A stretch of DNA of 64,000 bases from Amycolatopsis sp. (GTDB lineage: Bacteria > Actinomycetota > Actinomycetes > Mycobacteriales > Pseudonocardiaceae). The notes under the pieces were generated by a model. That model was not told the DNA's origin. It saw nothing but the letters and a program-made list of their open reading frames with translations, and did not search any database. Below are positions 52,604 through 61,314 of the stretch, piece by piece. Each line of letters begins with the position of its first letter. The first letter of the stretch is position 1. Position numbers and translations under genes: made by a program. The stretch spans positions 1-64,000 of the forward strand of contig NZ_JAODNM010000076.1 of NCBI RefSeq assembly GCF_025464955.1. The letters are read 5' to 3'.

Positions 52604-53164
52604 GTGGATGATACCGAGATAACCCGCTATGCCGTCCTGGCCGGCCGTGGGGACCGGGCGGCCGCGGAAGCCTTCGTCGCCGGCACGCAACACCAGTTGT
52701 CCCGGCTGCTCGGTTATCTGTCGAACGCGCGAATCGCTGAGGACCTGACGCAGGAGACCTACCTGCGCGCCTATGTCGCGTTGCCGACGTATGGCGGCCG
52801 CTCGCCGGCCCGGATGTGGTTGTTCGCCATCGCCAGGCATGTCGCCGCCGACCATCTGCGAATGCTCCGCCGACGGCCGAAAACCTTCCAGGTCGACGAC
52901 TGGACCGGGGTCGCCGAACGCTCGGGCGCAAGGACGCCCGACCACGGCAGGCTCGTCGTGCTGCGCCAACTGGTCGACGCGCTCGAGAGCGAGCGACGCG
53001 AAGCCTTTGTGCTGACCCAAGTCCTCGGCCTGTCCTACGACGAAGCGGCAACCGTCGGCGACTGCCCTGTCGGCACCATTCGATCCCGGGTTTCCCGAGC
53101 CCGGGAAGACCTCACCACAGCCGTCGCCGGTCAGGAAGTCCGCACGACGGTCTCGCCCGGTTGA
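52604..53164 (+). CDS. SigC-like ECF sigma factor
   Basis: The 186-residue protein starts at a GTG after AAGGA. Region 2 reads LLGYLSNARIAEDLTQETYL, then WLFAIARHVAADHLR. Region 4 reads REAFVLTQVLGLSYDEAA and CPVGTIRSRVSRAREDL. These match the Mycobacterium tuberculosis SigC type closely by eye. No anti-sigma gene is adjacent, as is also the case for SigC. In mycobacteria SigC has been tied to copper acquisition genes. The following DUF5134-like and PepSY genes are on the same strand and are likely targets. Confidence 0.88.
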   Translation: MDDTEITRYAVLAGRGDRAAAEAFVAGTQHQLSRLLGYLSNARIAEDLTQETYLRAYVALPTYGGRSPARMWLFAIARHVAADHLRMLRRRPKTFQVDDWTGVAERSGARTPDHGRLVVLRQLVDALESERREAFVLTQVLGLSYDEAATVGDCPVGTIRSRVSRAREDLTTAVAGQEVRTTVSPG

Positions 53165-53192
53165 TCCCGCGACAACTCGAGAGGTGGCGCAC

Positions 53193-53861
53193 ATGCTGAT
53201 GGTCCCGGTGTGGGCGAGCTGGGCTCTGGCCGCGATGTTCACGGTACTCGGCGGCTACTCGGCCGTCCGGGTAGCCGCCCTGTCCCCCAACCCCGTCCCC
53301 GTTCCAGTCCCCGCGTCAGCAGGTCCAGGAACAGTCGAGACCGTCGCGTGCGGTTGTTCCGACGAGACCTCCGGAGAGCGAGCGTCGAGTCTCGCCCACG
53401 CGGTGATGGCCCTCGCGATGGCGACGTTGTTCCTGCCGTCGACGGATCCCGTGCCCACCGCTGTGTGGATCATTCTGTTCACCGCCGTGGCCGCCTGGTT
53501 CGGCGCCGGACTGCTCCGGGCGGGAAACGCGACGCGGTGGACCTCGGTCGCCGTGCACCACCTGATCGGCGCGCTGGCGATGATCTACATGCTGGTCTCG
53601 ATGGGTTCCGGCAGTGCGAATTCGGCAGCCGGAACGGATATGAGCGGCATGGACATGTCCGGTGGGCGAGCCGGCATCGCCGGACCCGTGGTGGTGATCG
53701 CGCTGATGCTGTACTTCGGCGCCGACGCCACGTCGTCGGGGTTGCGCTTGTTCCGGCCGGCCCCGGCGGACACCGGCGTGCTGCGCTCGGTGCGGCTGTC
53801 AGCCTCCTGCCGCGTACTCATGTGCCTCGGCATGATCGTCATGCTGGCCGTGATTCTTTGA
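53193..53861 (+). CDS. DUF5134-like membrane protein with Met/His motif
   Basis: The 222-residue protein has about six membrane helices. It has AHAVMALAMATLF, VHHLIGALAMIYMLVSMG and a Met-rich loop, GTDMSGMDMSG, next to small residues. His and Met in or near helices fit metal binding, as in copper transporters, but this is inference. Start: the ATG at 53193 has GAGAGG at good distance; a GTG at 53184 is also possible. It follows the sigma factor by 28 bases and precedes the PepSY gene by 48, so the three form one unit. Confidence 0.8.
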   Translation: MLMVPVWASWALAAMFTVLGGYSAVRVAALSPNPVPVPVPASAGPGTVETVACGCSDETSGERASSLAHAVMALAMATLFLPSTDPVPTAVWIILFTAVAAWFGAGLLRAGNATRWTSVAVHHLIGALAMIYMLVSMGSGSANSAAGTDMSGMDMSGGRAGIAGPVVVIALMLYFGADATSSGLRLFRPAPADTGVLRSVRLSASCRVLMCLGMIVMLAVIL

Positions 53862-53909
53862 CACCACAAGGAACTGCTCGTCCCCACCGGAACAACCCGG
53901 GAGTGCCCG

Positions 53910-55271
53910 ATGACGACGACCGTGCCCGATCCCCAGCCCAGCACCGTTCTTGACACCACTCCCGAACCGGCCCACCGCACACCAAGCAGCACGGCCGCGC
54001 TGCGCCGGCTGGCACTGCGAGTGCATTTCCTAGCCGGGGTTCTGGTCGCCCCGTTCCTGGCGGTGCTCTGCCTCACCGGCATCGCCTACGTCTTCATGCC
54101 GCAGGTGAACAACCTCGTCTACCACAACGAATACTTCGTCGACAGCCACACGACTCCCCCGCAGCCACTGGCCGAACAGGTCCAGGCGGCACTTGAGGTC
54201 AACCCCGGCGCCACGCTGACCTCGGTCATCACCCCTGCGGGCGAAGACGGCACCACCGCCGTCGTGCTTTCGGTCGCGGGGCTGGAACCCGGACAGGCGC
54301 GCACGGTATACGTCGACCCCTACACCACACAGGTACGCGGCGCGCTCACCACGACCAGCGGCCGGCCGCCCCTGCAGCAATGGCTCCGGGACCTCCACGG
54401 AAACCTCCACCTCGGCACCCCGGGCAGGCTGTACTCCGAACTGGTCGCCAGCTGGCTACCGGTACTCGTGCTCGGCGGCCTCGTCCTCTGGATCAGCCGA
54501 CGCCGCAAGGCCCGCGCCACCAAACCCGGCCGCGCTCGCACCCGCAAGCGGCATGCCGTCCTCGGCAGATGGCTCTCGATCGGACTGCTCGCGGTCAGCA
54601 TCACCGGACTGACCTGGTCGAACTACGCGGGTCAACATTTCGAGACCCTCGTCAGCGCGCTGGACGGACGTACCCCGTCGTTGCCGAGGGTCGCCGTGTC
54701 GCCGCCCGTGGCCGGGGCCGCGCCGATCTCCATCGATGCCGCAGTCACCGCCGCCCGCGGCGCCGGCCTTCGGGACAGCCTCACCGTGACCCCGCCGCCG
54801 AAGCCCAGCGTGGCTTATACAGTCAAGGAAAGCTTTCAAACGCTGCCCGTGCGCAGCGACAGCGTCGCCGTCGACCCGTACACCGGGAACGTGCTCGCGC
54901 ACCTGCGCTTCACCGACTACCCGCTCGCCGCGAAGCTGACGACCCTCGGCATCCTGGCCCACAGCGGCACCCTGTTCGGGCTCGCCAACCAGATCGGCAT
55001 GGCGCTGCTCGCGCTGGGCACCCTCGTCCTGATCAGCTTCGGCTACCGGATGTGGTGGAAACGCAGGCCCGCCGGCACCGGACGGCTGCCCGGAGCCCTG
55101 GCGAAACCCGGGTGGAGTCAACTCCCCCAGTCCACGGTCGTCCTGATCCTTCTCGGTTCCGCCGCGCTGGGCTGGGCATTGCCGGTATTCGGTGCCAGCC
55201 TCCTCGCGTTCTTCGTCGTCGAGTCCGGCATTCTCGGCATCCGACGGCACCGCGCCGACCGCACGACCTGA
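53910..55271 (+). CDS. PepSY-domain membrane protein
   Basis: The 453-residue protein has the PepSY-associated membrane layout: an N-terminal helix (VHFLAGVLVAPFLAVLCLTGI), an outer PepSY domain (AEQVQAALEVNPGATLTSVI, then VYVDPYTTQVRG), and WLRDLHGNLHLGTPGRLYSEL leading into a second helix. A second outer PepSY domain (ISIDAAVTAARGAGL, then VAVDPYTGNVLAH) and more helices follow. Histidines in the first helix and in LHGNLHLG recur in family members linked to iron or copper reduction and uptake. It is the last gene of the sigma-factor run. Confidence 0.9.
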   Translation: MTTTVPDPQPSTVLDTTPEPAHRTPSSTAALRRLALRVHFLAGVLVAPFLAVLCLTGIAYVFMPQVNNLVYHNEYFVDSHTTPPQPLAEQVQAALEVNPGATLTSVITPAGEDGTTAVVLSVAGLEPGQARTVYVDPYTTQVRGALTTTSGRPPLQQWLRDLHGNLHLGTPGRLYSELVASWLPVLVLGGLVLWISRRRKARATKPGRARTRKRHAVLGRWLSIGLLAVSITGLTWSNYAGQHFETLVSALDGRTPSLPRVAVSPPVAGAAPISIDAAVTAARGAGLRDSLTVTPPPKPSVAYTVKESFQTLPVRSDSVAVDPYTGNVLAHLRFTDYPLAAKLTTLGILAHSGTLFGLANQIGMALLALGTLVLISFGYRMWWKRRPAGTGRLPGALAKPGWSQLPQSTVVLILLGSAALGWALPVFGASLLAFFVVESGILGIRRHRADRTT

Positions 55272-55293
55272 TCGCTCGGCGCAGCCGTGATGG

Positions 55294-55719
55294 TCACGTC
55301 AGGCTGTGGGCGTTGAGCCAGGTCGTCGCTCGGCGCGCGGACGCGCGGGAGAGCCACGCTTCCTGGACGACCTCTGCCAGCTCCTCGCGGGTCAGCTCGC
55401 CGACCCGGCTGCCACGCAGGAGCACCGACGGGTGTCCGTTGAAATGCGCGGTGGTGAAGAAGGGAGATGCCTCGTCCTGGACCAATGCCTGTTTGTCCGC
55501 CTCAGCCTCGACCCAGAAGACGATCACATCCTGATAGCGTTCGCCGGTCTCCGGATCGACCGCGTCCGGCCGCGGGTTACGGAAGAAGACGAACGACTTC
55601 CCGCCCACCTGGTAGACCGGATTATCGCCGGTTCCGAGCTCGACGGTGGTATGTGGCATGGCGAGAGCGAGTTCGTGCACATCTTCGACTCGGGCGGGGC
55701 GGCTCTCGTCAGCTGACAT
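55294..55719 (-). CDS. MmcQ/YjbR-family protein
   Basis: The 141-residue protein has the YjbR DNA-binding-like double-wing pattern: VEDVHELALAMPHTTVELG, VGGKSFVFFRNPRPDA, VLVQDEASPFFTTAHFNGHPSV in outline, and LAEVVQEAWLSRAS. The cellular role of this small family is not settled. It is convergent with the PepSY gene. Confidence 0.85.
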   Translation of the reverse strand: MSADESRPARVEDVHELALAMPHTTVELGTGDNPVYQVGGKSFVFFRNPRPDAVDPETGERYQDVIVFWVEAEADKQALVQDEASPFFTTAHFNGHPSVLLRGSRVGELTREELAEVVQEAWLSRASARRATTWLNAHSLT

Positions 55720-55750
55720 CGCCCCAGCGTAAGCGACGCGGCACTCGGAT

Positions 55751-56472
55751 TCAGCGATTCCGGGCTCCGGTCCTGACGAGCCTGCGGTCGCCCACCAGAC
55801 ACACGGAGATGACGATGACCAGGAACGCGCCCGCAGCAACGAGTACACGCGCCGCCGAGTATCCCCCGACTGCGACGTAGGCCAGGCAGGCGGCTGCCGC
55901 GCCCGCGACGAGCGCCACCGCCAACTCGGTCAGCAGTGCTTTGCCAGCCGCACGGCCGACACCGACGACCAGCGCGCCGGCGACCACCGCCAGGCCCGCA
56001 ATGGCACCGAGCACCGGCAGTCCGAAGTTCAGCCCGTACCGGATCGCCAGTGCGGGTACGAAAAACACCACCAGAAACCAGCAGAGGACGCCGATCAGGG
56101 CCGTCATCCCGGGACCGGTGGCGAGCAGCCTCGCCAGCGCCAGGATGACCTCTACCGTCGTGTAGGGATTGTGCAGCACCCACTCGATCAGGCAGAAAGT
56201 GACGGTATAGACGGCCGACGCCGGCCAGATCAGCCGCACCGCCCGGCGATACACGCCGGCGTCGAGCCAGCGGCACACCGTCAGATACGCCAGCTGCACG
56301 AACGGCAGCTCCAGGAACGACGACACCCGGAACAGGCGATCACGGCGAGCAGCCACCCACCCGGATTCCCCCACACCGACCGCGATGACCGCCCCAGTGG
56401 CTCGCCCGACACCTTGGTCCCGCGCAAGAGGCTGAACGTGGTCGCGCCGACGATCAGGACGGCGAGCACCAA
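55751..56472 (-). pseudogene. Multi-pass membrane protein with one-base frameshift
   Basis: The first frame (start near 56472) reads VLAVLIVGATTFSLLRGTK to WGNPGGWLLAVIA. At about 56335 it goes out of frame, and the second frame continues LFRVSSFLELPFVQLAYLTV and then five more membrane helices to 55751. Adding one C at GCC-TG would restore one protein of about 240 residues. I do not recognise the family. It may be a recent lesion or a read error. Confidence 0.65.
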
Positions 56473-56490
56473 TTCGGTCAGCCGGTCATG

Positions 56491-57453
56491 CTATCGACGG
56501 ACGTCGGGCGCCGTGACCAGTGAGTACTCACTGAACGCGGCCGGACCGTGACGGGGATGGTCCGCGGTGTCGGGAATGCACGGTTCAGGTACTTCGGGGG
56601 CTTCCTGGTGCCCTGCGAGCAGCGGGGACCTCGACAGCAAAGCCGCGCCGGCGAAGAGCAAAGCAGCGCCAAAACCCGCGCCGAGCAACCACCAGCCACT
56701 CCGCACCTGTTCGTGGAAGACGGCAACTCCCCAAATGACGGCGACCAGCGGGTTGGCGAGCGTGATCCCCGGCTGGGACGCGACCAGCCGACCGGCCTGC
56801 AACGCGTTCTGCAGCAACAGGAACGCCCCGATACTCACGACGATCAAAGCCCAGGTCTGCCAGGTGGTGACCACCGCGCCCAGTCCGTGCCCGACCGCGG
56901 CGGTGACCGGTTTGGCCACTACGGCGATCAGGCCGGCGCCCATCCCGGCCGCGATCCCGGACAGAGCCGTCCTGGCCACGGGCCGAGCCCATCGAGCCAC
57001 CATGAGAATTATGGTGATCGCCGCAATCGTGACGACGAGTCCGAGCGCCCACTGGAACCCTGTGACCGAAGCCGAATGACCGCCGTGCGGCGACAATGTC
57101 AGGAGCAGGACGACGACGCCGAGCGCCATCGTGGCGATCGCGGACCACTCCCGGACCTTCAGCCGTCCGCCCAGAATCACCTGGGACAGGATCAGCGTGA
57201 ACGGCAGCTCCATCACCACCAGTAACTGCACCATCGAAACCGTATTGAAGGACAGCGCAAGCGCGTGCAGCCCGAATTCGGCGAACATCGTAGCGATTCC
57301 GGCTGCCCAGAGTGGGCGATGGCGGATCAGCAACCACAGCAGCTCCCACGAGAACGTGGGCCGCGCCGCTTCGGCCTGCGTCGCTTTGCGTAACAGCACG
57401 AGCCCCAACGCACTGACGGCCGCAGCGAGCAACACCAGCAGGACCGCCACCAT
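56491..57453 (-). CDS. DMT-superfamily (EamA-like) transporter
   Basis: The 320-residue protein has ten predicted membrane helices in two EamA-like halves: FGLHALALSFNTVSMVQLLVV, ELPFTLILSQVILGGRL, then GRLVASQPGITLANPLVAVIWGV and GAALLFAGAALLS. The ATG at 57453 is preferred because the first helix begins there; the longer reading frame to 57522 adds a polar extension. It probably exports a metabolite or drug. Confidence 0.82.
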   Translation of the reverse strand: MVAVLLVLLAAAVSALGLVLLRKATQAEAARPTFSWELLWLLIRHRPLWAAGIATMFAEFGLHALALSFNTVSMVQLLVVMELPFTLILSQVILGGRLKVREWSAIATMALGVVVLLLTLSPHGGHSASVTGFQWALGLVVTIAAITIILMVARWARPVARTALSGIAAGMGAGLIAVVAKPVTAAVGHGLGAVVTTWQTWALIVVSIGAFLLLQNALQAGRLVASQPGITLANPLVAVIWGVAVFHEQVRSGWWLLGAGFGAALLFAGAALLSRSPLLAGHQEAPEVPEPCIPDTADHPRHGPAAFSEYSLVTAPDVRR

Positions 57454-57553
57454 CGAACCCCATTCCGCTGTTCCGTCGGCACGCTGCCGGTACCCCGACC
57501 TTAGGCAACGCCGCCGGGACACCGGCGTCGAGGTCAGGTTTCGGTGCGCTTAC

Positions 57554-57618
57554 GGAGGTCCCCTCAGGGCCACCCCTGTGGCGTTCAACGCCACTAAGGT
57601 TGCCCTGAGGGGGCCTCC
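57554..57618. terminator. Large nested hairpin between DMT and ALDH genes
   Basis: GGAGGTCCCCTCAGGGC pairs with its near-perfect complement (16 of 17, one wobble) across 31 bases. The loop contains a second hairpin, GTGGCGT-TCA-ACGCCAC. It lies 26 bases after the ALDH stop on the minus strand and is a strong terminator candidate. Its size and nested form also fit a dispersed intergenic repeat. Confidence 0.7.
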
Positions 57619-57643
57619 CCGCTGAACCGCAGCAGTCACACCA

Positions 57644-59005
57644 TTACAGCCGGATGGCCTTCTTGTTCATGAACTCCTCGATGCCGGCCGGGCCGAGCTC
57701 GCGGCCGATGCCGGAGCGCTTGATCCCGCCGAACGGCAGGTCGGCCTGCGAGCCGCCGGAGCTGTTCAAGTAGACCATGCCCGCCTCGATCCGCTCGGCG
57801 ACGCGGCGGGCCCGGTCGCGGTCGGTGCCGAACACGCTGGCGCCGAGCCCGAACGGGCTGTCGTTGGCGATCGCGATCGCTTCGTCCTCGGTCTCCGCGC
57901 GGAATACCAGGAAGACCGGGCCGAAGATCTCGTCGTAGTAGGCGTCCATCTCGGGGGTCACGTCGGTGAGGACGGTCGCTTCCAGGTAGGCGCCCGGGCC
58001 GTCGATCCGGTGCCCGCCCGCACGCAGCGTCGCACCTTGGCGGAGCGCGGTCTCGACCTGGGCGGCCACCTCGTCGGCCGCGGCGATCGACGCGAGCGGC
58101 GGCAGTTTCGTGTCGGGGTCCGCCGGGTCCCCCGGCAGGTAGTACTCGGCCACGCGCTTGGTCAGCCGGTCGACGAAGTCGTCGTAGAGGTCGGCCAGCA
58201 CGATCATCCGCTTGGGCGCGTTGCACGACTGGCCGCAGTTGCGCATCCGAGCCGTCGCGGTGACTTTCACCGTCTCGTCCAGGTCGTCGGTGTCCAGCAC
58301 GATCAGCGGATCGGACCCGCCCAGCTCCAGGACCGACTTCTTCAGGTTCTTGCCCGCCTCGGCGGCGACGGAGATTCCGGCCTGCTCACTGCCGGTCAGC
58401 GACACCCCCTGGATACGCGGGTCCGCGAGCATCCACGGGACCTGGGAACTGGAAGCGAAAACGTTCACATACGCGTCGTCGGGCACCCCCGCGTCGCGCA
58501 GGATGTGCTCGATCGCGACTGCCGACCGCGGGCAGATCGAGGCGTGCTTGAGCACGATCGTGTTGCCCAGCACCAGGTTTGGCGCGACGAACCGGGCGAC
58601 CTGGTAGCAGGGGAAGTTCCACGGCATGACACCGAGGAGCGCGCCGATCGGTTCCTTGGTGATGACCGCCTCGCCGCCCCTGATCGCCATCGGCTCGTCC
58701 GCGAGCAGTGCCGTGGCGTTGTCGGCGTAGTACCTGAAGATGTCGACGACGATGCCGATCTCGCCGCGGCCTTCGTTGATCCGCTTGCCCATTTCGAGGG
58801 TCATGATCGCGGCCAGTTCGTCCGCTCGTTCGGCGAACAGTTCGGCGGCCCGGAGCACGATCTTCGCACGCTCGGTGACCGGCCGGCGCCGCCATGACGA
58901 GTAGCCCTGATGGACGCGGGCGATCGCGGCTCGGACCTCCTCGTCGGTCGCGTTCCGGATCTCCTCGACCAGTTCGCCCGTAGCCGGGTTGGTAACCGCG
59001 TACAT
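57644..59005 (-). CDS. Aldehyde dehydrogenase, succinate-semialdehyde type
   Basis: The 453-residue protein has the full ALDH fold: VMPWNFPCYQVARFVAPNLVLGN, VSLTGSEQAG (NAD site), the glutamate motif VLELGGSDPLIVL and the catalytic cysteine in RNCGQSCNAPKR. It ends PFGGIKRSGIGREL. The GQSCNAPKR form is common in NAD(P)-dependent succinate-semialdehyde dehydrogenases. It is slightly short at the N-terminus compared with the usual 460-480 residues but complete in its core. It is downstream of an SDR and a P450 on the same strand. Confidence 0.9.
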   Translation of the reverse strand: MYAVTNPATGELVEEIRNATDEEVRAAIARVHQGYSSWRRRPVTERAKIVLRAAELFAERADELAAIMTLEMGKRINEGRGEIGIVVDIFRYYADNATALLADEPMAIRGGEAVITKEPIGALLGVMPWNFPCYQVARFVAPNLVLGNTIVLKHASICPRSAVAIEHILRDAGVPDDAYVNVFASSSQVPWMLADPRIQGVSLTGSEQAGISVAAEAGKNLKKSVLELGGSDPLIVLDTDDLDETVKVTATARMRNCGQSCNAPKRMIVLADLYDDFVDRLTKRVAEYYLPGDPADPDTKLPPLASIAAADEVAAQVETALRQGATLRAGGHRIDGPGAYLEATVLTDVTPEMDAYYDEIFGPVFLVFRAETEDEAIAIANDSPFGLGASVFGTDRDRARRVAERIEAGMVYLNSSGGSQADLPFGGIKRSGIGRELGPAGIEEFMNKKAIRL

Positions 59006-59050
59006 GAGAGGCGGGTCTCCGTTCTCGGTGGAACTGCGTCAGCCGTCGTG

Positions 59051-59062
59051 GATACTGTATAC
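59051..59062. promoter_or_regulatory. GntR-like operator before ALDH
   Basis: GATACTGTATAC contains the perfect palindrome ATACTGTAT. ATAC/GTAT symmetry of this kind is common for GntR (FadR/VanR subgroup) sites. It lies about 46 bases before the ALDH start. Confidence 0.45.
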
Positions 59063-59165
59063 GGTCTTCAAAGCTGACGCCATGGAGAAGGTCGACCAGC
59101 GCCGACAACAGCGCGGTCATCGACCGGCCCTGAGTCCGTTGCGGCGCGCCTCTCCCGCGACGGCG

Positions 59166-59984
59166 TTAGGCGTGGTCGGCGGAGCGGGAGATGGACTCCC
59201 ACTCCGACCAGGTTTTCAGCCGCTGGGCGTACACGCCTTGCGCGATGTCGTATGCCGTGCCGGACAGCAGCAGACGCAGGGGCGGGTTCTCGGCGTCCAC
59301 GGCGGCGAACACGGCCGCGATGGTGGCGTCCGGTCCGGGCGACTGGTGGCCTTGCCTGCCCGCGGCAATGGCGTCGTGGATGGCCTGGTAGACGGAGTGG
59401 TGCTCGGAGTGGACAGCCGAGGAGGTGCTCCAGTCGGTCGCGTAACCACCCGGCTCGATCAGCGTGACCTTGATCCCGAAGGGCGCGACCTCCCGGGCGA
59501 GGGCCTCGGAAAAGCCTTCGAGGGCCCACTTCGAGGCGTGGTAGATGCCAAGGCCGGGGAACGCGGCGACGCCGCCGATGCTGGAGATCTGGACGATGTG
59601 GCCGGAGCCCTGCGTGCGCATCAACGGGATCGCCGCTTGGGTGACCCACAGCGAGCCGAACACGTTGGTCTCGATCTGGGCTCGGGCCTCAGCCTCGGTG
59701 ATCTCTTCAAGGAATCCGAAGTGGCCGTAGCCGGCATTGTTCACGACGACGTCGAGCCCGCCGAAGTGGGCATGGGCCTGCCCGACCGCGGCAACGGCCG
59801 CGGCGCGGTCGGTCACGTCCAACTGGATCGGCAGGAGGGTGTCACCGAAGGAGTCGGCGAGATCCTTCAGCGTGCTGACGTCGCGGGCAGTGGCAGCGAC
59901 CTTGTCGCCGCGTTCCAAGGCGGCCTTGGTCCAACTGCGGCCGAAGCCGCGGGAGGTGCCGGTGATGAACCAGGTCTTGCTCAT
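59166..59984 (-). CDS. Short-chain dehydrogenase/reductase
   Basis: The 272-residue protein has TWFITGTSRGFGRSW (TGxxxGxG), LDVVVNNAGYG, the serine in IVQISSIGG and the catalytic YHASK, followed by IEPGGYATDW. It is a classical SDR of the subgroup that often acts on ketones or retinol-like substrates. It lies 73 bases after the P450 gene and is probably co-transcribed with it. Confidence 0.92.
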   Translation of the reverse strand: MSKTWFITGTSRGFGRSWTKAALERGDKVAATARDVSTLKDLADSFGDTLLPIQLDVTDRAAAVAAVGQAHAHFGGLDVVVNNAGYGHFGFLEEITEAEARAQIETNVFGSLWVTQAAIPLMRTQGSGHIVQISSIGGVAAFPGLGIYHASKWALEGFSEALAREVAPFGIKVTLIEPGGYATDWSTSSAVHSEHHSVYQAIHDAIAAGRQGHQSPGPDATIAAVFAAVDAENPPLRLLLSGTAYDIAQGVYAQRLKTWSEWESISRSADHA

Positions 59985-60056
59985 GAGGACACGTCCTTCC
60001 GCACCGCGACTAGCGCGGCGCAGGCGAGGGAATATGGAGAGGAGTTGCCGGTTGCC

Positions 60057-61217
60057 CTACCAGTCGACGGGCAACTCGGTGACTCCGGACAGCACGGCTT
60101 CAGGCCGGCGCGACACCTCGTCCACCGGCACCGCGAGGCGCAGCGTCGGGATGCGGTGGAACAGGTGCCTGAAGGCGATCTCCAGCTCGGCACGGGCCAG
60201 GTTCTGGCCCAGGCACTGGTGGATGCCGAAGCCGAACGCCAGGTGCTGGCGCATCGAGTTGTCCACGTCCAGCTCGTCGGAGTGCTCCCGGTTCACGATG
60301 GAACTGGCCACGACCACGCCGTCACCGGCCTTGATGGTGTGGCCGCCGAGCTCGATATCCTCCGTGGCCGTCCGGGGCAGAAATGTGGCGATTGTCAGGT
60401 AGCGCAGCAATTCCTCGACCGCACCGGGGATCACGGCCTGGTCGGCCCGCACCTTGGCCAGTTGGTCCGGCTTGCTGAGCAGCAGCATCGTGCCCAGCGA
60501 GATCATGTGCCCGGTGGTGTCGTGGCCGGCGACCAGCATCGCCATGCCCATCATGGCCAGTTCGTCGTGGTCGAGTTTGCCTTCCGCCACCTGCTCGGCG
60601 ATCAGGTCGTCGAGCAGCCCGTCGCCGGGCTTGTAGATCTTCTTCTGGACCAGGTCGCGGAGGTACGTCACGAGGTTCTGGAGGGCTTGGCCGTCGGGGT
60701 CGCGCCGGTGCCGGGACTGCTCCTCGAAGAATTCGTGGTCCTCGTACGGCACACCGAGCAGCTCGCAGATCACCATCGACGGCACCGGCAGTGCGAAGCT
60801 CGCCAACAAATCGGCGGGTGGGCCGGCGGCGATCATCGCGTCCAGCCGCTCGGTGACGATGCGTTCGATCTTCGGCCTCAACGCCGCGATCTTGCGCACC
60901 GTAAAGGACGAGATCAGCATCCGCCGCAGCCTGGTGTGCTTTGGCGGGTCGTTGAAGACCACCGTCGTGTCCAGGTCGGTCAAGCGCGTATGCGTCGGCT
61001 GCAGCACCGGGTAGTTCGGTTTGCTCTGGTCAGACGACACGCGCGGGTCGGCCAGCAGCGCGCGAGCCTCGGCGTGGCCGGTGACCAGCCAGGCGGTGTG
61101 GCCGCCGAACAGCCGGACCCGAGCGACCGGGCCTCGTTCCCGCAGCTCAGCGGAGCCGTCTGGCGGGTCGAACGGACAGGTCCTGCCCACCGTAATGGCC
61201 GGGATGGTGTCGGTCAT
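60057..61217 (-). CDS. Cytochrome P450, CYP105-like bacterial class I
   Basis: The 386-residue protein has the I-helix MLVAGHDTTGHM, ExxR in VEELLRYL, and the haem loop HLAFGFGIHQCLGQNLAR with the cysteine ligand. Size and motifs match soluble bacterial P450s that need a ferredoxin and a reductase, none of which is adjacent. NDPPKHTRLRRML is the conserved C-helix region. It is divergent from a TetR gene and leads the SDR-ALDH run, so it may start a catabolic oxidation sequence. Confidence 0.93.
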   Translation of the reverse strand: MTDTIPAITVGRTCPFDPPDGSAELRERGPVARVRLFGGHTAWLVTGHAEARALLADPRVSSDQSKPNYPVLQPTHTRLTDLDTTVVFNDPPKHTRLRRMLISSFTVRKIAALRPKIERIVTERLDAMIAAGPPADLLASFALPVPSMVICELLGVPYEDHEFFEEQSRHRRDPDGQALQNLVTYLRDLVQKKIYKPGDGLLDDLIAEQVAEGKLDHDELAMMGMAMLVAGHDTTGHMISLGTMLLLSKPDQLAKVRADQAVIPGAVEELLRYLTIATFLPRTATEDIELGGHTIKAGDGVVVASSIVNREHSDELDVDNSMRQHLAFGFGIHQCLGQNLARAELEIAFRHLFHRIPTLRLAVPVDEVSRRPEAVLSGVTELPVDW

Positions 61218-61237
61218 GAGCGCTCCCCCACTTCCAT

Positions 61238-61256
61238 AAGAAACGGTTCGTATCTT
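61238..61256. promoter_or_regulatory. Candidate operator between P450 and TetR
   Basis: AAGAAACG-GTT-CGTATCTT is an inverted repeat matching at seven of eight arm positions. It lies 20 bases before the P450 start and about 60 before the divergent TetR start. It is the only clear symmetry in that gap. Confidence 0.5.
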
Positions 61257-61314
61257 CCTCCCGAAAGCTACACTGGGGTACTAAGAAACGCAAAGGATCT
61301 AATCGAGGAGTTCG

